Origin: Tragulus kanchil
Taxonomy: Eukaryota; Chordata; Mammalia; Artiodactyla; Tragulidae
Assembly (NCBI GenBank): GCA_022376925.1
Contig: JAIOJX010000030.1
Span: 171,611,298 to 171,675,297 of the forward strand
Direction of reading: 5' to 3'
Length of the DNA stretch: 64,000 nt
Shown: one piece after another, positions 10,745-21,828 of the stretch
How positions within the stretch are numbered: the first letter of the stretch is position 1
Layout of the letters: the number at the start of each line of letters is the position of its first letter
Program-made: the position numbers and the translations under genes
The notes under the pieces: model-generated
What the model saw: the letters and a program-made list of their open reading frames with translations, nothing else
Told to the model about the DNA's origin: nothing
The model's database searches: none

Positions 10745-11923
10745 AAAAAAGTTAACCAAAGTATTTTATTGATACATTCTTGGACAGTATCACAGAATTC
10801 AAAGAGAATGGAAAGGGGGATTTTTCAGCAAGGATGTTTTTCCACTAAATTGGCACATGAGCAGCAGGATTAACGAAAGTACTTCTTACAAACAGTAAAA
10901 AACATACATGCTTTTTTTTAGGTCCTCATCACACTGGTCAGTCATAGGGGGGCATGAACCAAACCTCAAGACGTGAAAAATCCATATTCTTTTCTTCAGA
11001 TAGCTTAATCATTAGTAAAATTATTGCAAAATACCCATATCCTAATGAAAGTAACAAAAGGGAACACAAATACAAATATTGAACATAAATGAGTAACGTG
11101 TACTGTAAAATACATTACTGGCATGCAGTCCCAGGATCAAGACCTCTATTCCGTTCAGCCAATATTTTTTTCCCTTGTGATCTATCTCATACCAAAGACA
11201 GGTGGGATATACTTTCTCAGCACAGTTTTTGGTCTTTAAATATCTGGTTTTTTGTCTCGAAAAAAACAAAAAACAAAAAACGTGATTTGCAGCAGTACTG
11301 TTATCGTGATTATACAGCCAGGTACATACATTTCCTTTTTAATCTGCCAAGATCCTTTTAATCGTTTCAGAGTGTTCCCCAAGCATCCTGCCGTCTGAGA
11401 GAATAGGGCTCTATGAAAACAGGGCATTCGAAAACAAACAGTGAACCGAGGTACAACATTGGATGGCAAAGTGCAAAAGTCCTCACAAACTGTACAGAAA
11501 ATTTCAAAACCTTGCAGCCTGGAAGTACAGACGTAGAAAGACAGTGCAGCCCCGAAAACGGCCCCTGAGGCTCTCAGGGGTTCCCCCACAAGAGCCTGGG
11601 TGGGACTTGAGTCTCAACGCTCCCTTTGGTAGGGAAGGTCCAGAATTGCAGCCAAGTTGGCAGTGCTGATGCCAGTGACTTATTAAGCCAAGGTAAAGTA
11701 AGGATAATGTCATAAAGCAGCTGTAGGACACTTGGATCCTCTACCGTTGGTCTCCTGGCCGGGATGCTCCTCCAGTGATGGACAGCAGGCAGGACCAAAA
11801 GAGTCCTAGGCCAGGTTGGGTGACAAAGTAACTGAGGCTCTTCCTCCTCCGTGGTTCCATGGAATGGAACAGGTTAGATAACCAGGTTATTATAACTGAC
11901 ATATTTCTTTTTTGCAGCAGGGC
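10745..11923 (-). other. Candidate terminal exon and 3' UTR of an unidentified minus-strand gene
   Basis: On the minus strand a 3' splice-site-like sequence (ttttctttcag, AG at 11925-11924) precedes an open stretch. In one phase this gives P-A-A-K-K-K-Y-V-S-Y-N-N-L-V-I and a TAA at 11876-11874. About 1.1 kb of unduplicated sequence free of recognisable repeats follows. It ends with a canonical AATAAA (10770-10765) and a T/GT-rich downstream region, as expected of a 3' UTR. I do not recognise the gene. The coding phase is a guess, since other phases close elsewhere (one at 11741). It could instead be a processed pseudogene or a chance arrangement. No upstream exon was identified in the window. 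Confidence 0.35.
10765..10770 (-). terminator. Canonical AATAAA poly(A) signal (minus strand)
   Basis: The minus strand reads gtatcaataaaatactttgg, followed by a T-rich stretch within about 30 nt. A second AATAAA lies a little further downstream (10735-10730). On its own the hexamer is common. It gains weight from the long repeat-free stretch upstream of it. Confidence 0.45.
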
Positions 11924-12013
11924 CTGAAAGAAAAATTTGAAAGAGTCAGTTGTGACTGTGACCCATGTTGATAAGTGTAGAAGCAGAAGTAGATCTGGGA
12001 TGACTTTGGGTGC

Positions 12014-14261
12014 CAAGTCAAGAGGGGACAAGACAAATGGCACTTGAGATCCCCCTTCAGCTCATTGTAGGGTTTTGTCTGCTACAATCTGCAGTGCGCA
12101 GCAAATCTCACACCATCTGAGTTCTCTCTTCTGACATATCTCCAGTCTCCTTTTGTATGGTCCACACCATTAGTAGATTAATCAGTGAGTCTGATGCTTT
12201 CCAGTTAGCTTAAAGGACCCACTCAGTATTGGTGTAAATTTCCTTTTGTGACCTTCTCCCAGACATTCTCATAATAAATGGCTCTTGCTTGGGAAAGGTC
12301 TTTCCTGGGTCACTGGAATTAATTTAGGTTGACAATAGACTAGACCAACCAGAGTGTCTTCTCTGGTTCTGATTTACACAATCAGATTACTATAGATTGA
12401 CTTTTATAGTGTTCTCATCAGTAAGTTGTAAATGGTAATTTGCAGAATTGTTTCCACCAAGGTTTGGAGCACATTTAAATCTGCCAGGAATCTCAACATG
12501 CACAGATTACTTTTGTTTTCCTTAAATGTAGAATACATTCCTTCTCTATTTGGTACAGTGATTTTAGGACTCGTCTTTACTGATTCACTTATCCATCCAA
12601 CTGTTCATTTTTTTCCCGTAGGTATGTGTCAATTGCCTACCCTATGGCAGACAAGAGGTGAAGTACTGAGGGGCAGCTGATGAGCAAGGCAGACCCTTTC
12701 CAGACCCAGTCCTCCTGCTGAAAACAAAGACACTGTGATCCCAAGGTATGTCTCTGTTCTATATTCTAGTTCCCGATACCAAGTCATATAATTGCTGTCA
12801 GGTGACATAGTCTTTATTTATTAAATCTTAGTTGTTTGCGTCAGCTTCTGTTGGACACAAGATAACCATCATGTAGCATTTATTGATGACTTTACTTACT
12901 GTTCTTAGGTTGTAAATCTTTCATTCCCTTAACACAAAACAAGTAGAAAGAATTCTTCCAGAACTCTTGTTTTTTTTTTTTTTCTTCCCCTTTATTGGAG
13001 TATAATTTCTTTATAGTCTTGTTAGTTCCTGTTGTATAGTGAAGTGAACCAGCTATATGTATATGTATATCCCTGTCCCCCATCCCTCCCATCTTGATCA
13101 TCACAGAGCATTGAGCTGAGCTTCCTGTGTTTTAAAAAAATTCAAGTCAAGAGGGACAAGACAAATGGCACTTGAAATCCCCCTTCAGCTCATTGTAGGG
13201 TTTTGTCTGCTACAATCTGCAGTGCGCAGCAAATCTCACACCATCTGAGTTCTCTCTTCTGACATATCTCCAGTCTCCTTTTGTATGGTCCACACCATTA
13301 GTAGATTAATCAGTGAGTCTGATGCTTTCCAGTTAGCTTAAAGGACCCACTCAGTATTGGTGTAAATTTCCTTTTGTGACCTTCTCCCAGACATTCTCAT
13401 AATAAATGGCTCTTGCTTGGGAAAGGTCTTTCCTGGGTCACTGGAATTAATTTAGGTTGACAATAGACTAGACCAACCAGAGTGTCTTCTCTGGTTCTGA
13501 TTTACACAATCAGATTACTATAGATTGACTTTTATAGTGTTCTCATCAGTAAGTTGTAAATGGTAATTTGCAGAATTGTTTCCACCAAGGTTTGGAGCAC
13601 ATTTAAATCTGCCAGGAATCTCAACATGCACAGATTACTTTTGTTTTCCTTAAATGTAGAATACATTCCTTCTCTATTTGGTACAGTGATTTTAGGACTC
13701 GTCTTTACTGATTCACTTATCCATCCAACTGTTCATTTTTTCCAGTAGGTATGTGTCAATTGCCTACCCTATGGCAGACAAGAGGTGAAGTACTGAGGGG
13801 CAGCTGATGAGCAAGGCAGACCCTTTCCAGACCCAGTCCTCCTGCTGAAAACAAAGACACTGTGATCCCAAGGTATGTCTCTGTTCTATATTCTAGTTCC
13901 CGATACCAAGTCATATAATTGCTGTCAGGTGACATAGTCTTTATTTATTAAATCTTAGTTGTTTGCGTCAGCTTCTGTTGGACACAAGATAACCATCATG
14001 TAGCATTTATTGATGACTTTACTTACTGTTCTTAGGTTGTAAATCTTTCATTCCCTTAACACAAAACAAGTAGAAAGAATTCTTCCAGAACTCTTGTTTT
14101 TTTTTTTTTTCTTCCCCTTTATTGGAGTATAATTTCTTTATAGTCTTGTTAGTTCCTGTTGTATAGTGAAGTGAACCAGCTATATGTATATGTATATCCC
14201 TGTCCCCCATCCCTCCCATCTTGATCATCACAGAGCATTGAGCTGAGCTTCCTGTGTTTTA
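12014..14261. repeat. Direct duplication D4 (~1.12 kb)
   Basis: Copy A is 12014-13134 and copy B is 13143-14261, separated by 8 bp (aaaaaatt). Differences lie near the start of B (agaggggac against agagggac, ttgagatcc against ttgaaatcc) and at tttttcccgtagg against ttttccagtagg. The tail of the unit (12848-13134) is present a third time at 15145-15431 because D4 and D5 overlap. Confidence 0.95.
12975..13131. mobile_element. L1-type 3' sequence fragment (also at 14102-14258 and 15272-15428)
   Basis: The sequence cccctttattggagtataat, gttcctgttgtatagtgaag, the tatatgtatatgtatatccc block and cagagcattgagctgagctt resemble the 3' UTR-type sequence of cetartiodactyl L1 elements. The three copies come from duplications D4 and D5, so this is one insertion. 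Orientation was not decided. Confidence 0.55.
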
Positions 14262-16349
14262 TAATAAGTAGGGATTTATGTGTGAATTCAGAGGCAAGCA
14301 GGAGCGACAGGTAAGAGAGACTTTGTATCTGTAGTTTTGAGTAACACACCCAGTATGTTACCGAAGTATGTATGCATACCTAGGATCTACAAGGCTGATC
14401 TTAGATTCTGGATTAAATACTGAGACTCGGCTTCTGACAAATTGTATTAGATCATGATGCATTTATTAACTAAAATTAGAGGGAAAATATTATGTTATTA
14501 TATATAGTATGGATTCTCAAGATAATTATGTGAAATTGAGGATCCTATGGAAAATCTGGTCATGAGCCTAGTCATGGTGCATCTTCAGTCAATAAATGCA
14601 TGACTCCATCCATGCCTTGGTTTTCTACAAAGGTTTCCATTGTTATCTCGGCGTCATTGTCTTCAGCAACATGCTTGGTTTTCGATCACAGAAGAAAAGT
14701 TCCTAAAGACTTTTTTACCCCTAACCTTGGACACTATTTACAGTATTACAGCTAGAAATTCCCAGCTTGACAGTTGCACAAAATAGTCACAGCATGCCTT
14801 GTCAAATGCCCACGCAGTAATTATCCTCAGGACAAAGGGACAGAAAACAAACAGGAAACCCAGAACCTTTTCCTGACCTAGATACCTGAGACCACCTCTT
14901 TGCATGGTTCATTAAGATTGTTTCCTATATAACTGTAACTGTCGAGTGGAAAAAGCCAAACATATTTGAAATTCCTCCAACTATTTCTTTTAAAACACCA
15001 GTTATTCAGGAGGAGTCTTCCTGGAATAGTCTTAGTCAAAAGAGTAACCAAGCTGGAAGACACTATCCGTAGGTTGCAAATCTGAATATTCATGTGCATT
15101 AAACTATAAAAAGAACTAGAAGGGAGGCTGATAATGGGAATTCCCTGTTGGACACAAGATAACCATCATGTAGCATTTATTGATGACTTTACTTACTGTT
15201 CTTAGGTTGTAAATCTTTCATTCCCTTAACACAAAACAAGTAGAAAGAATTCTTCCAGAACTCTTGTTTTTTTTTTTTTTCTTCCCCTTTATTGGAGTAT
15301 AATTTCTTTATAGTCTTGTTAGTTCCTGTTGTATAGTGAAGTGAACCAGCTATATGTATATGTATATCCCTGTCCCCCATCCCTCCCATCTTGATCATCA
15401 CAGAGCATTGAGCTGAGCTTCCTGTGTTTTATAATAAGTAGGGATTTATGTGTGAATTCAGAGGCAAGCAGGAGCGACAGGTAAGAGAGACTTTGTATCT
15501 GTAGTTTTGAGTAACACACCCAGTATGTTACCGAAGTATGTATGCATACCTAGGATCTACAAGGCTGATCTTAGATTCTGGATTAAATACTGAGACTCGG
15601 CTTCTGACAAATTGTATTAGATCATGATGCATTTATTAACTAAAATTAGAGGGAAAATATTATGTTATTATATATAGTATGGATTCTCAAGATAATTATG
15701 TGAAATTGAGGATCCTATGGAAAATCTGGTCATGAGCCTAGTCATGGTGCATCTTCAGTCAATAAATGCATGACTCCATCCATGCCTTGGTTTTCTACAA
15801 AGGTTTCCATTGTTATCTCGGCCGTCATTGTCTTCAGCAACATGCTTGGTTTTCGATCACAGAAGAAAAGTTCCTAAAGACTTTTTTACCCCTAACCTTG
15901 GACACTATTTACAGTATTACAGCTAGAAATTCCCAGCTTGACAGTTGCACAAAATAGTCACAGCATGCCTTGTCAAATGCCCACGCAGTAATTATCCTCA
16001 GGACAAAGGGACAGAAAACAAACAGGAAACCCAGAACCTTTTCCTGACCTAGATACCTGAGACCACCTCTTTGCATGGTTCATTAAGATTGTTTCCTATA
16101 TAACTGTAACTGTCGAGTGGAAAAAGCCAAACATATTTGAAATTCCTCCAACTATTTCTTTTAAAACACCAGTTATTCAGGAGGAGTCTTCCCTGGAATA
16201 GTCTTAGTCAAAAGAGTAACCAAGCTGGAAGACACTATCCGTAGGTTGCAAATCTGAATATTCATGTGCATTAAACTATAATCAAGATGAGGTCATATTA
16301 AAAAACCAAATGAACTAGAAGGGAGGCTGATAATGGGAATTCCCTGTTG
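13975..16349. repeat. Direct duplication D5 (~1.18-1.20 kb)
   Basis: Copy A is 13975-15150 and copy B is 15145-16349. They share 6 bp (ctgttg) at the junction. Copy A lacks about 27-29 bp present in B (the atcaagatgaggtcatatta segment after cattaaactata), only ~45 bp before the junction. The third partial copy at 17052-17434 agrees with B, so A is the faulty one. Single C differences also occur (tctcggcgtc against tctcggccgtc, cttcctgg against cttccctgg). Confidence 0.95.
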
Positions 16350-18125
16350 ATCTGCGTGGGTTGTCCGTGTGTTCTCTGGTAACCTTGAGATGAGGGCTGC
16401 TGGTGCTGTGTTGGGCTCCCCTGACCGCAGGGCCTGATTGGGCTCTAGCACTTGCTTGAGTTGTGACTTAGACCTGTCCTATGACACTGACCTTCTCTGA
16501 GCTTTTGTAAAATATAGAGTAATTGTCACCCTCAGGGTTGTTAATGGCATAAATGTATGAAATAACCCAGTTTCTCGTCTGGTAACATAATGCATAACTG
16601 TATTTTTAAATGACAAATTTCCATACATATAATTAGTGCTATAGCATGCTTTCTGTGCAGAATGGTTTAGAAACTTGGCAGTGAATAGAGTTGTGCAGAT
16701 GCTAGAATAGCCATTTATGTTATTTCCGTTTTTTGTTTTATATTGGAACATAGGTGGTTACCAACATTGTGATAGTTTCAGGTGCACAGCAGAGGGACTC
16801 ATCCATCCATATACATACACATGTATCCATTCTTCCCCAACTCCCCTCCTATCTACGCTGGATAACATTGAGCAGAGTTCCGTGTGCTGTTCAGTAGGTT
16901 TTATAGCATTGATATTTAAAATGGATAAATGTTGGTTATTCATTTTAAATATAGCATTGTGTACATGTCAGTCCCAAACTCCTTTCCTTCCCCTACATTG
17001 TTACCTGCTAGTAACCATAAATTCATTCTCTAAGACTGTAGTCTGGTTATTCCTTGTCAAATGCCCACGCAGTAATTATCCTCAGGACAAAGGGACAGAA
17101 AACAAACAGGAAACCCAGAACCTTTTCCTGACCTAGATACCTGAGACCACCTCTTTGCATGGTTCATTAAGATTGTTTCCTATATAACTGTAACTGTCGA
17201 GTGGAAAAAGCCAAACATATTTGAAATTCCTCCAACTATTTCTTTTAAAACACCAGTTATTCAGGAGGAGTCTTCCCTGGAATAGTCTTAGTCAAAAGAG
17301 TAACCAAGCTGGAAGACACTATCCGTAGGTTGCAAATCTGAATATTCATGTGCATTAAACTATAATCAAGATGAGGTCATATTAAAAAACCAAATGAACT
17401 AGAAGGGAGGCTGATAATGGGAATTCCCTGTTGATCTGCGTGGGTTGTCCGTGTGTTCTCTGGTAACCTTGAGATGAGGGCTGCTGGTGCTGTGTTGGGC
17501 TCCCCTGACCGCAGGGCCTGATTGGGCTCTAGCACTTGCTTGAGTTGTGACTTAGACCTGTCCTATGACACTGACCTTCTCTGAGCTTTTGTAAAATATA
17601 GAGTAATTGTCACCCTCAGGGTTGTTAATGGCATAAATGTATGAAATAACCCAGTTTCTCGTCTGGTAACATAATGCATAACTGTATTTTTAAATGACAA
17701 ATTTCCATACATATAATTAGTGCTATAGCATGCTTTCTGTGCAGAATGGTTTAGAAACTTGGCAGTGAATAGAGTTGTGCAGATGCTAGAATAGCCATTT
17801 ATGTTATTTCCGTTTTTTGTTTTATATTGGAACATAGGTGGTTACCAACATTGTGATAGTTTCAGGTGCACAGCAGAGGGACTCATCCATCCATATACAT
17901 ACACATGTATCCATTCTTCCCCAACTCCCCTCCTATCTACGCTGGATAACATTGAGCAGAGTTCCGTGTGCTGTTCAGTAGGTTTTGTATAGCATTGATA
18001 TTTAAAATGGATAAATGTTGGTTATTCATTTTAAATATAGCATTGTGTACATGTCAGTCCCAAACTCCTTTCCTTCCCCTACATTGTTACCTGCTAGTAA
18101 CCATAAATTCATTCTCTAAGACTGT
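15968..18125. repeat. Direct duplication D6 (~1.07 kb)
   Basis: Copy A is 15968-17038 and copy B is 17052-18125, with a 13-bp filler (17039-17051). One clear difference is ggttttatagcattg against ggttttgtatagcattg. The first part of the unit overlaps D5, so sequence starting at 14797 is present three times (14797, 15968, 17052). Confidence 0.95.
16735..17038. mobile_element. L1 3' UTR-type fragment (copy A of D6)
   Basis: The blocks ggtggttaccaacattgtga, tagtttcaggtgcacagcag, gagcagagttccgtgtgctg, ttcagtaggtttta and gtcagtcccaaactcctttc are typical of ruminant L1 3' ends. It is interrupted at the D6 junction, and the intact version is at 17819-18265. Confidence 0.75.
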
Positions 18126-18265
18126 GAGTCTGTTTCTGTTTTGTAAGTTCATTTATGCATTGTTTTAGATTACATATAAGTGGTATGACAATTGTCTTTG
18201 TCATGGTTCAGTATGACAATCTCTGGGTCCATCCATGTTGGTGCAAATGGCATTATTTCATTGAC
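17819..18265. mobile_element. L1 3' UTR-type fragment (uninterrupted copy)
   Basis: This is the same L1 sequence as 16735-17038. It continues through tctgttttgtaagttcattt, gattacatataagtggtatg, cagtatgacaatctctgggt and ccatccatgttggtgcaaat to gcattatttcattg. It shows that the true sequence runs on where copy A stops. Confidence 0.8.
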
Positions 18266-18829
18266 TTGGGCTCAAAAATTCTGAACTCCTAGAATGACAG
18301 TTTCTGTACTTTTCAGAGCACTGTCCAGTGTATTAGAATGTTTATTTTTAAACCATTCTATCCTTATGAGTAAATAAAATAAGTGCCTGTGGTGTCTGAT
18401 AATTCCATTTATTTGAATAGCAATGAAGTGTATGGACTAGGAAAGAAAATTTCTTAGCTCAAAATAGTTGTGCAGTGAAATACTTGATAAGGAAATATGT
18501 TTTTTATTGTTAAATAGCTAGAATTTTTCCTTTTATAAGATTATGAGTTTGAGGGAACAATAAGAGTATTTATGCATGGTCTTTGTGGAATTTTAAAACC
18601 ATCTGTGTTAGAAGCTCGGAAAGCAGAAAATCTTGAGTTGCCGATGTTCACAACAAGGCAGTGCTGTGGGCATTGGTTTGGGAAAGAATTGCTGATTTAC
18701 CCTTGCTGGTTAAGGAAGGTCAGACATGAGAATTCATTCTTGGTGGTGTGCCAAAATCAAGCTCAATTAACTTCAAGGAACTGGTTGTTTTCTCTTTAAT
18801 TTTCTTTTTCTTTCTTTTTTTTTTTTTCT
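18266..18829. other. Unclassified AT-rich stretch ending in a pyrimidine tract
   Basis: No gene was recognised. A polypyrimidine run (ttttctttttctttc followed by T13) at about 18800-18828 forms the poly(T) side of the adjacent antisense SINE. Confidence 0.55.
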
Positions 18830-19151
18830 AAAGATCTATTTATTTATTTTATTTTGCACGGGGGTCGGGCTGGGGAGGGAGGGGAGCGGGCGGGCCACCT
18901 CCACTGGTCCCTCATCCCTCCGTTTTCATCCGTCTTTGTTCCTTGGCCCGTGTAGGCCTCCCATCGCGGTGGCGTCCGTTGTCACAGAGCGCCGGCTCTG
19001 GGCGCATGCGCTCCACAGCTCCCGCTCGGTCATTAGACACATCGGTCCAGCCACTCCGCGGCACGTGGGATCCTCCCAGGCCAGGGATCGAACCGGCGTC
19101 CCTTGCACTGCAAGGCGGTGTCCCTATCCACTGGACCACCAGGGGAAGCCC
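18830..19151 (-). mobile_element. CHR-type tRNA-derived SINE, antisense, unusually GC-rich
   Basis: The minus strand reads gggcttcccctggtggtcca, agtgcaagggacgccggttc, gatccctggcctgggaggat, then the gagcgcatgcgcccagagcc and cacacgggccaaggaacaaa-like blocks. Next to the tail lies a G-rich segment (18858-18895) absent from the other copies. Many CpGs remain, which suggests a relatively young copy. Confidence 0.88.
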
Positions 19152-19634
19152 TCTTTTTTTTTTTTTTAAGAGCCGTTTTGTCCCAGAAAAATTTCTGGAA
19201 GTGTCTTATATTAAATGCTTGTCACTCAGAATATAGCAAGTGAAGGCAGAGATGGGGAACAAATTGTCTAATGGATTAGAGAAACCAGTGAATTAATAGG
19301 AAACAATAAGTAAAATTAAATAGGGGCCACTTTTCTCTGGTCCACATTTAATTTCTTATTTTTCTTACATAACAAGGAATTCAGTACTTAAGTAACAAAA
19401 AACATGTGTTTTACTGAACACTTTTAAAAAATGTAAGTATGTGTGTAGATGTATATACGTATAAACATGTGTGAAGCAGTAGAACAAGTAGAACATGATA
19501 TTTCACAGCCCTCTAAACAATACATTAACATATTTGTACGAATGCTTCACCTTCCCCGCCATCCACCCACCACCATCCACCCATGGGAAGTAAAACAGGG
19601 TGGGGGCCGCCCACACCCCAGGTTCCCATCCTCA
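19152..19634. other. Unclassified stretch
   Basis: A T13 run at the SINE boundary is followed by AT-rich sequence and a C-rich patch (19550-19634). No recognisable gene. Confidence 0.5.
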
Positions 19635-21828
19635 CTGCCAGCCCTTCCCTGCCCCTCCCCCAACCAAGACTGTCATTCTCAGGTTGGCCTGTGTCCTTCT
19701 CAGTGTGAGTTCATACACTCATTGTGTTGTTATCCATAAACTGCAGATAGTAACTGGTTTGTATTTCTTAAAACTGTACAAAAGTAGTAATCTGCCCATA
19801 TCCATTTGTAAACTGTTTTTCATATAACTTTGTGGTTTTAAGGTTTATGCTGATTTGGTCATCATAATTACTGTAGAGTTTTCTCTTACAAACATGAAAA
19901 CATTTCTTAAACTCTTTTCTCACTGATGGCTTTAGTTTCTGTTTTGAATAACAACAATGCTGTCTGAAAAAAAAACAAAATCAGTTTTAGAGTTAAGTGA
20001 CAAAGCTACAAACTAGGAGAAATTATTTGCTACCTATTTAACTGACAAATGATTGATATCCAGAAATTTAAAAATGTGTACCAATTAATAAATAAGAGAA
20101 TTTAATTTTAAAAATGAAGGTATAAAAAAGGTAATTTGTAGATGAAAAGGAGAAACTGAAAAAAAATTAAACCGTATCAATTTGAAAAATTTAATTAAAA
20201 TAATAATAAGATATATTTCATGCCCATACTTTTAAATAAAGAGTAATGATGATACCGTAATTGCTGAGGGTGTGAAGAAATATAAATTCTTAGGCTACAT
20301 TGGTAGAAATGTAAATTAGTAAAATCACCTGGGAGACATATTTGTAAAGGACTAGGAAAGCTGAAAGTAGTCCAACGTGAACTCAGCACTTTGCTTAACT
20401 GGTCACCTCCTGCTTACTGCTCAGTTGTAGTTTCCAAGGCCACTTTGTCCAGGGAGCCTTCTCCGGCCCACAGCAGTCAGGACAGGTGACCCCGCTCTCT
20501 CTCGAAGCCTTTCTGCTCTTCCTTGTTCCTACTGAGCACAGCCAGGGAGCACTGCTTACTCCCCCGTCTTCAGCATTAGCGGTGTCAGTGTCAGGAGGGT
20601 AGAGACCTTCTCTTCCAAGTGCCTAGGAAGTGTGTCGTACACAGTCATCACTCTGCATTTACTGCCGTGTAAGAATGTATGTTTTATTTAACCTGTGTTA
20701 CTGTAGAAGGGCCTCTGCTCTCTAAAGTCCCTGCCAGCCCTTCCTGCCCCTCCCCAACCAAGACTGTCATTCTCAGGTTGGCCTGTGTCCTTCTCAGTGT
20801 GAGTTCATACACTCATTGTGTTGTTATCCATAAACTGCAGATAGTAACTGGTTTGTATTTCTTAAAACTGTACAAAAGTAGTAATCTGCCCATATCCATT
20901 TGTAAACTGTTTTTCATATAACTTTGTGGTTTTAAGGTTTATGCTGATTTGGTCATCATAATTACTGTAGAGTTTTCTCTTACAAACATGAAAACATTTC
21001 TTAAACTCTTTTCTCACTGATGGCTTTAGTTTCTGTTTTGAATAACAACAATGCTGTCTGAAAAAAAAACAAAATCAGTTTTAGAGTTAAGTGACAAAGC
21101 TACAAACTAGGAGAAATTATTTGCTACCTATTTAACTGACAAATGATAAATAACAAAAAATTTAAAAATGTGTACCAATTAATAAATAAGAGAATTTAAT
21201 TTTAAAAATGAAGGTATAAAAAAGGTAATTTGTAGATGAAAAGGAGAAACTGAAAAAAAATTAAACCGTATCAATTTGAAAAATTTAATTAAAATAATAA
21301 TAAGATATATTTCATGCCCATACTTTTAAATAAAGAGTAATGATGATACCGTAATTGCTGAGGGTGTGAAGAAATATAAATTCTTAGGCTACATTGGTAG
21401 AAATGTAAATTAGTAAAATCACCTGGGAGACATATTTGTAAAGGACTAGGAAAGCTGAAAGTAGTCCAACGTGAACTCAGCACTTTGCTTAACTGGTCAC
21501 CTCCTGCTTACTGCTCAGTTGTAGTTTCCAAGGCCACTTTGTCCAGGGAGCCTTCTCCGGCCCACAGCAGTCAGGACAGGTGACCCCGCTCCTCTCTCGA
21601 AGCCTTTCTGCTCTTCCTTGTTCCTACTGAGCACAGCCAGGGAGCACTGCTTACTCCCCCGTCTTCAGCATTAGCGGTGTCAGTGTCAGGAGGGTAGAGA
21701 CCTTCTCTTCCAAGTGCCTAGGAAGTGTGTCGTACACAGTCATCACTCTGCATTTACTGCCGTGTAAGAATGTATGTTTTATTTAACCTGTGTTACTGTA
21801 GAAGGGCCTCTGCTCTCTAAAGTCCCTG
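19635..21828. repeat. Direct duplication D7 (~1.10 kb)
   Basis: Copy A is 19635-20733 and copy B is 20731-21828, sharing ctg at the junction. C-run differences sit at the very start of B (ccttccctgcccctccccca against ccttcctgcccctccccaac). A patch differs in mid-unit (tgattgatatccagaaattt against tgataaataacaaaaaattt). The right end is present a third time because D8 overlaps D7. Confidence 0.95.
20401..20670 (+). mobile_element. L2-type LINE 3' fragment (copies at about 21494-21766 and 22637-22904)
   Basis: The pattern cactttgtccagggagcctt, ctgctcttccttgttcctac, ggtagagaccttctcttcca and agtgcctaggaagtgtgtcg followed by atttactg corresponds to the conserved 3' end of ancient L2 elements. There is one original locus, and the three appearances come from D7 and D8. 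Confidence 0.6.

Noticed and set aside
12014..18125. CRISPR-like or satellite array from repeated 1.1-kb units
   Set aside because: Units of successive duplications are different sequences; triple copies come only from overlap of neighbouring duplications. There are no short regular repeats with spacers.
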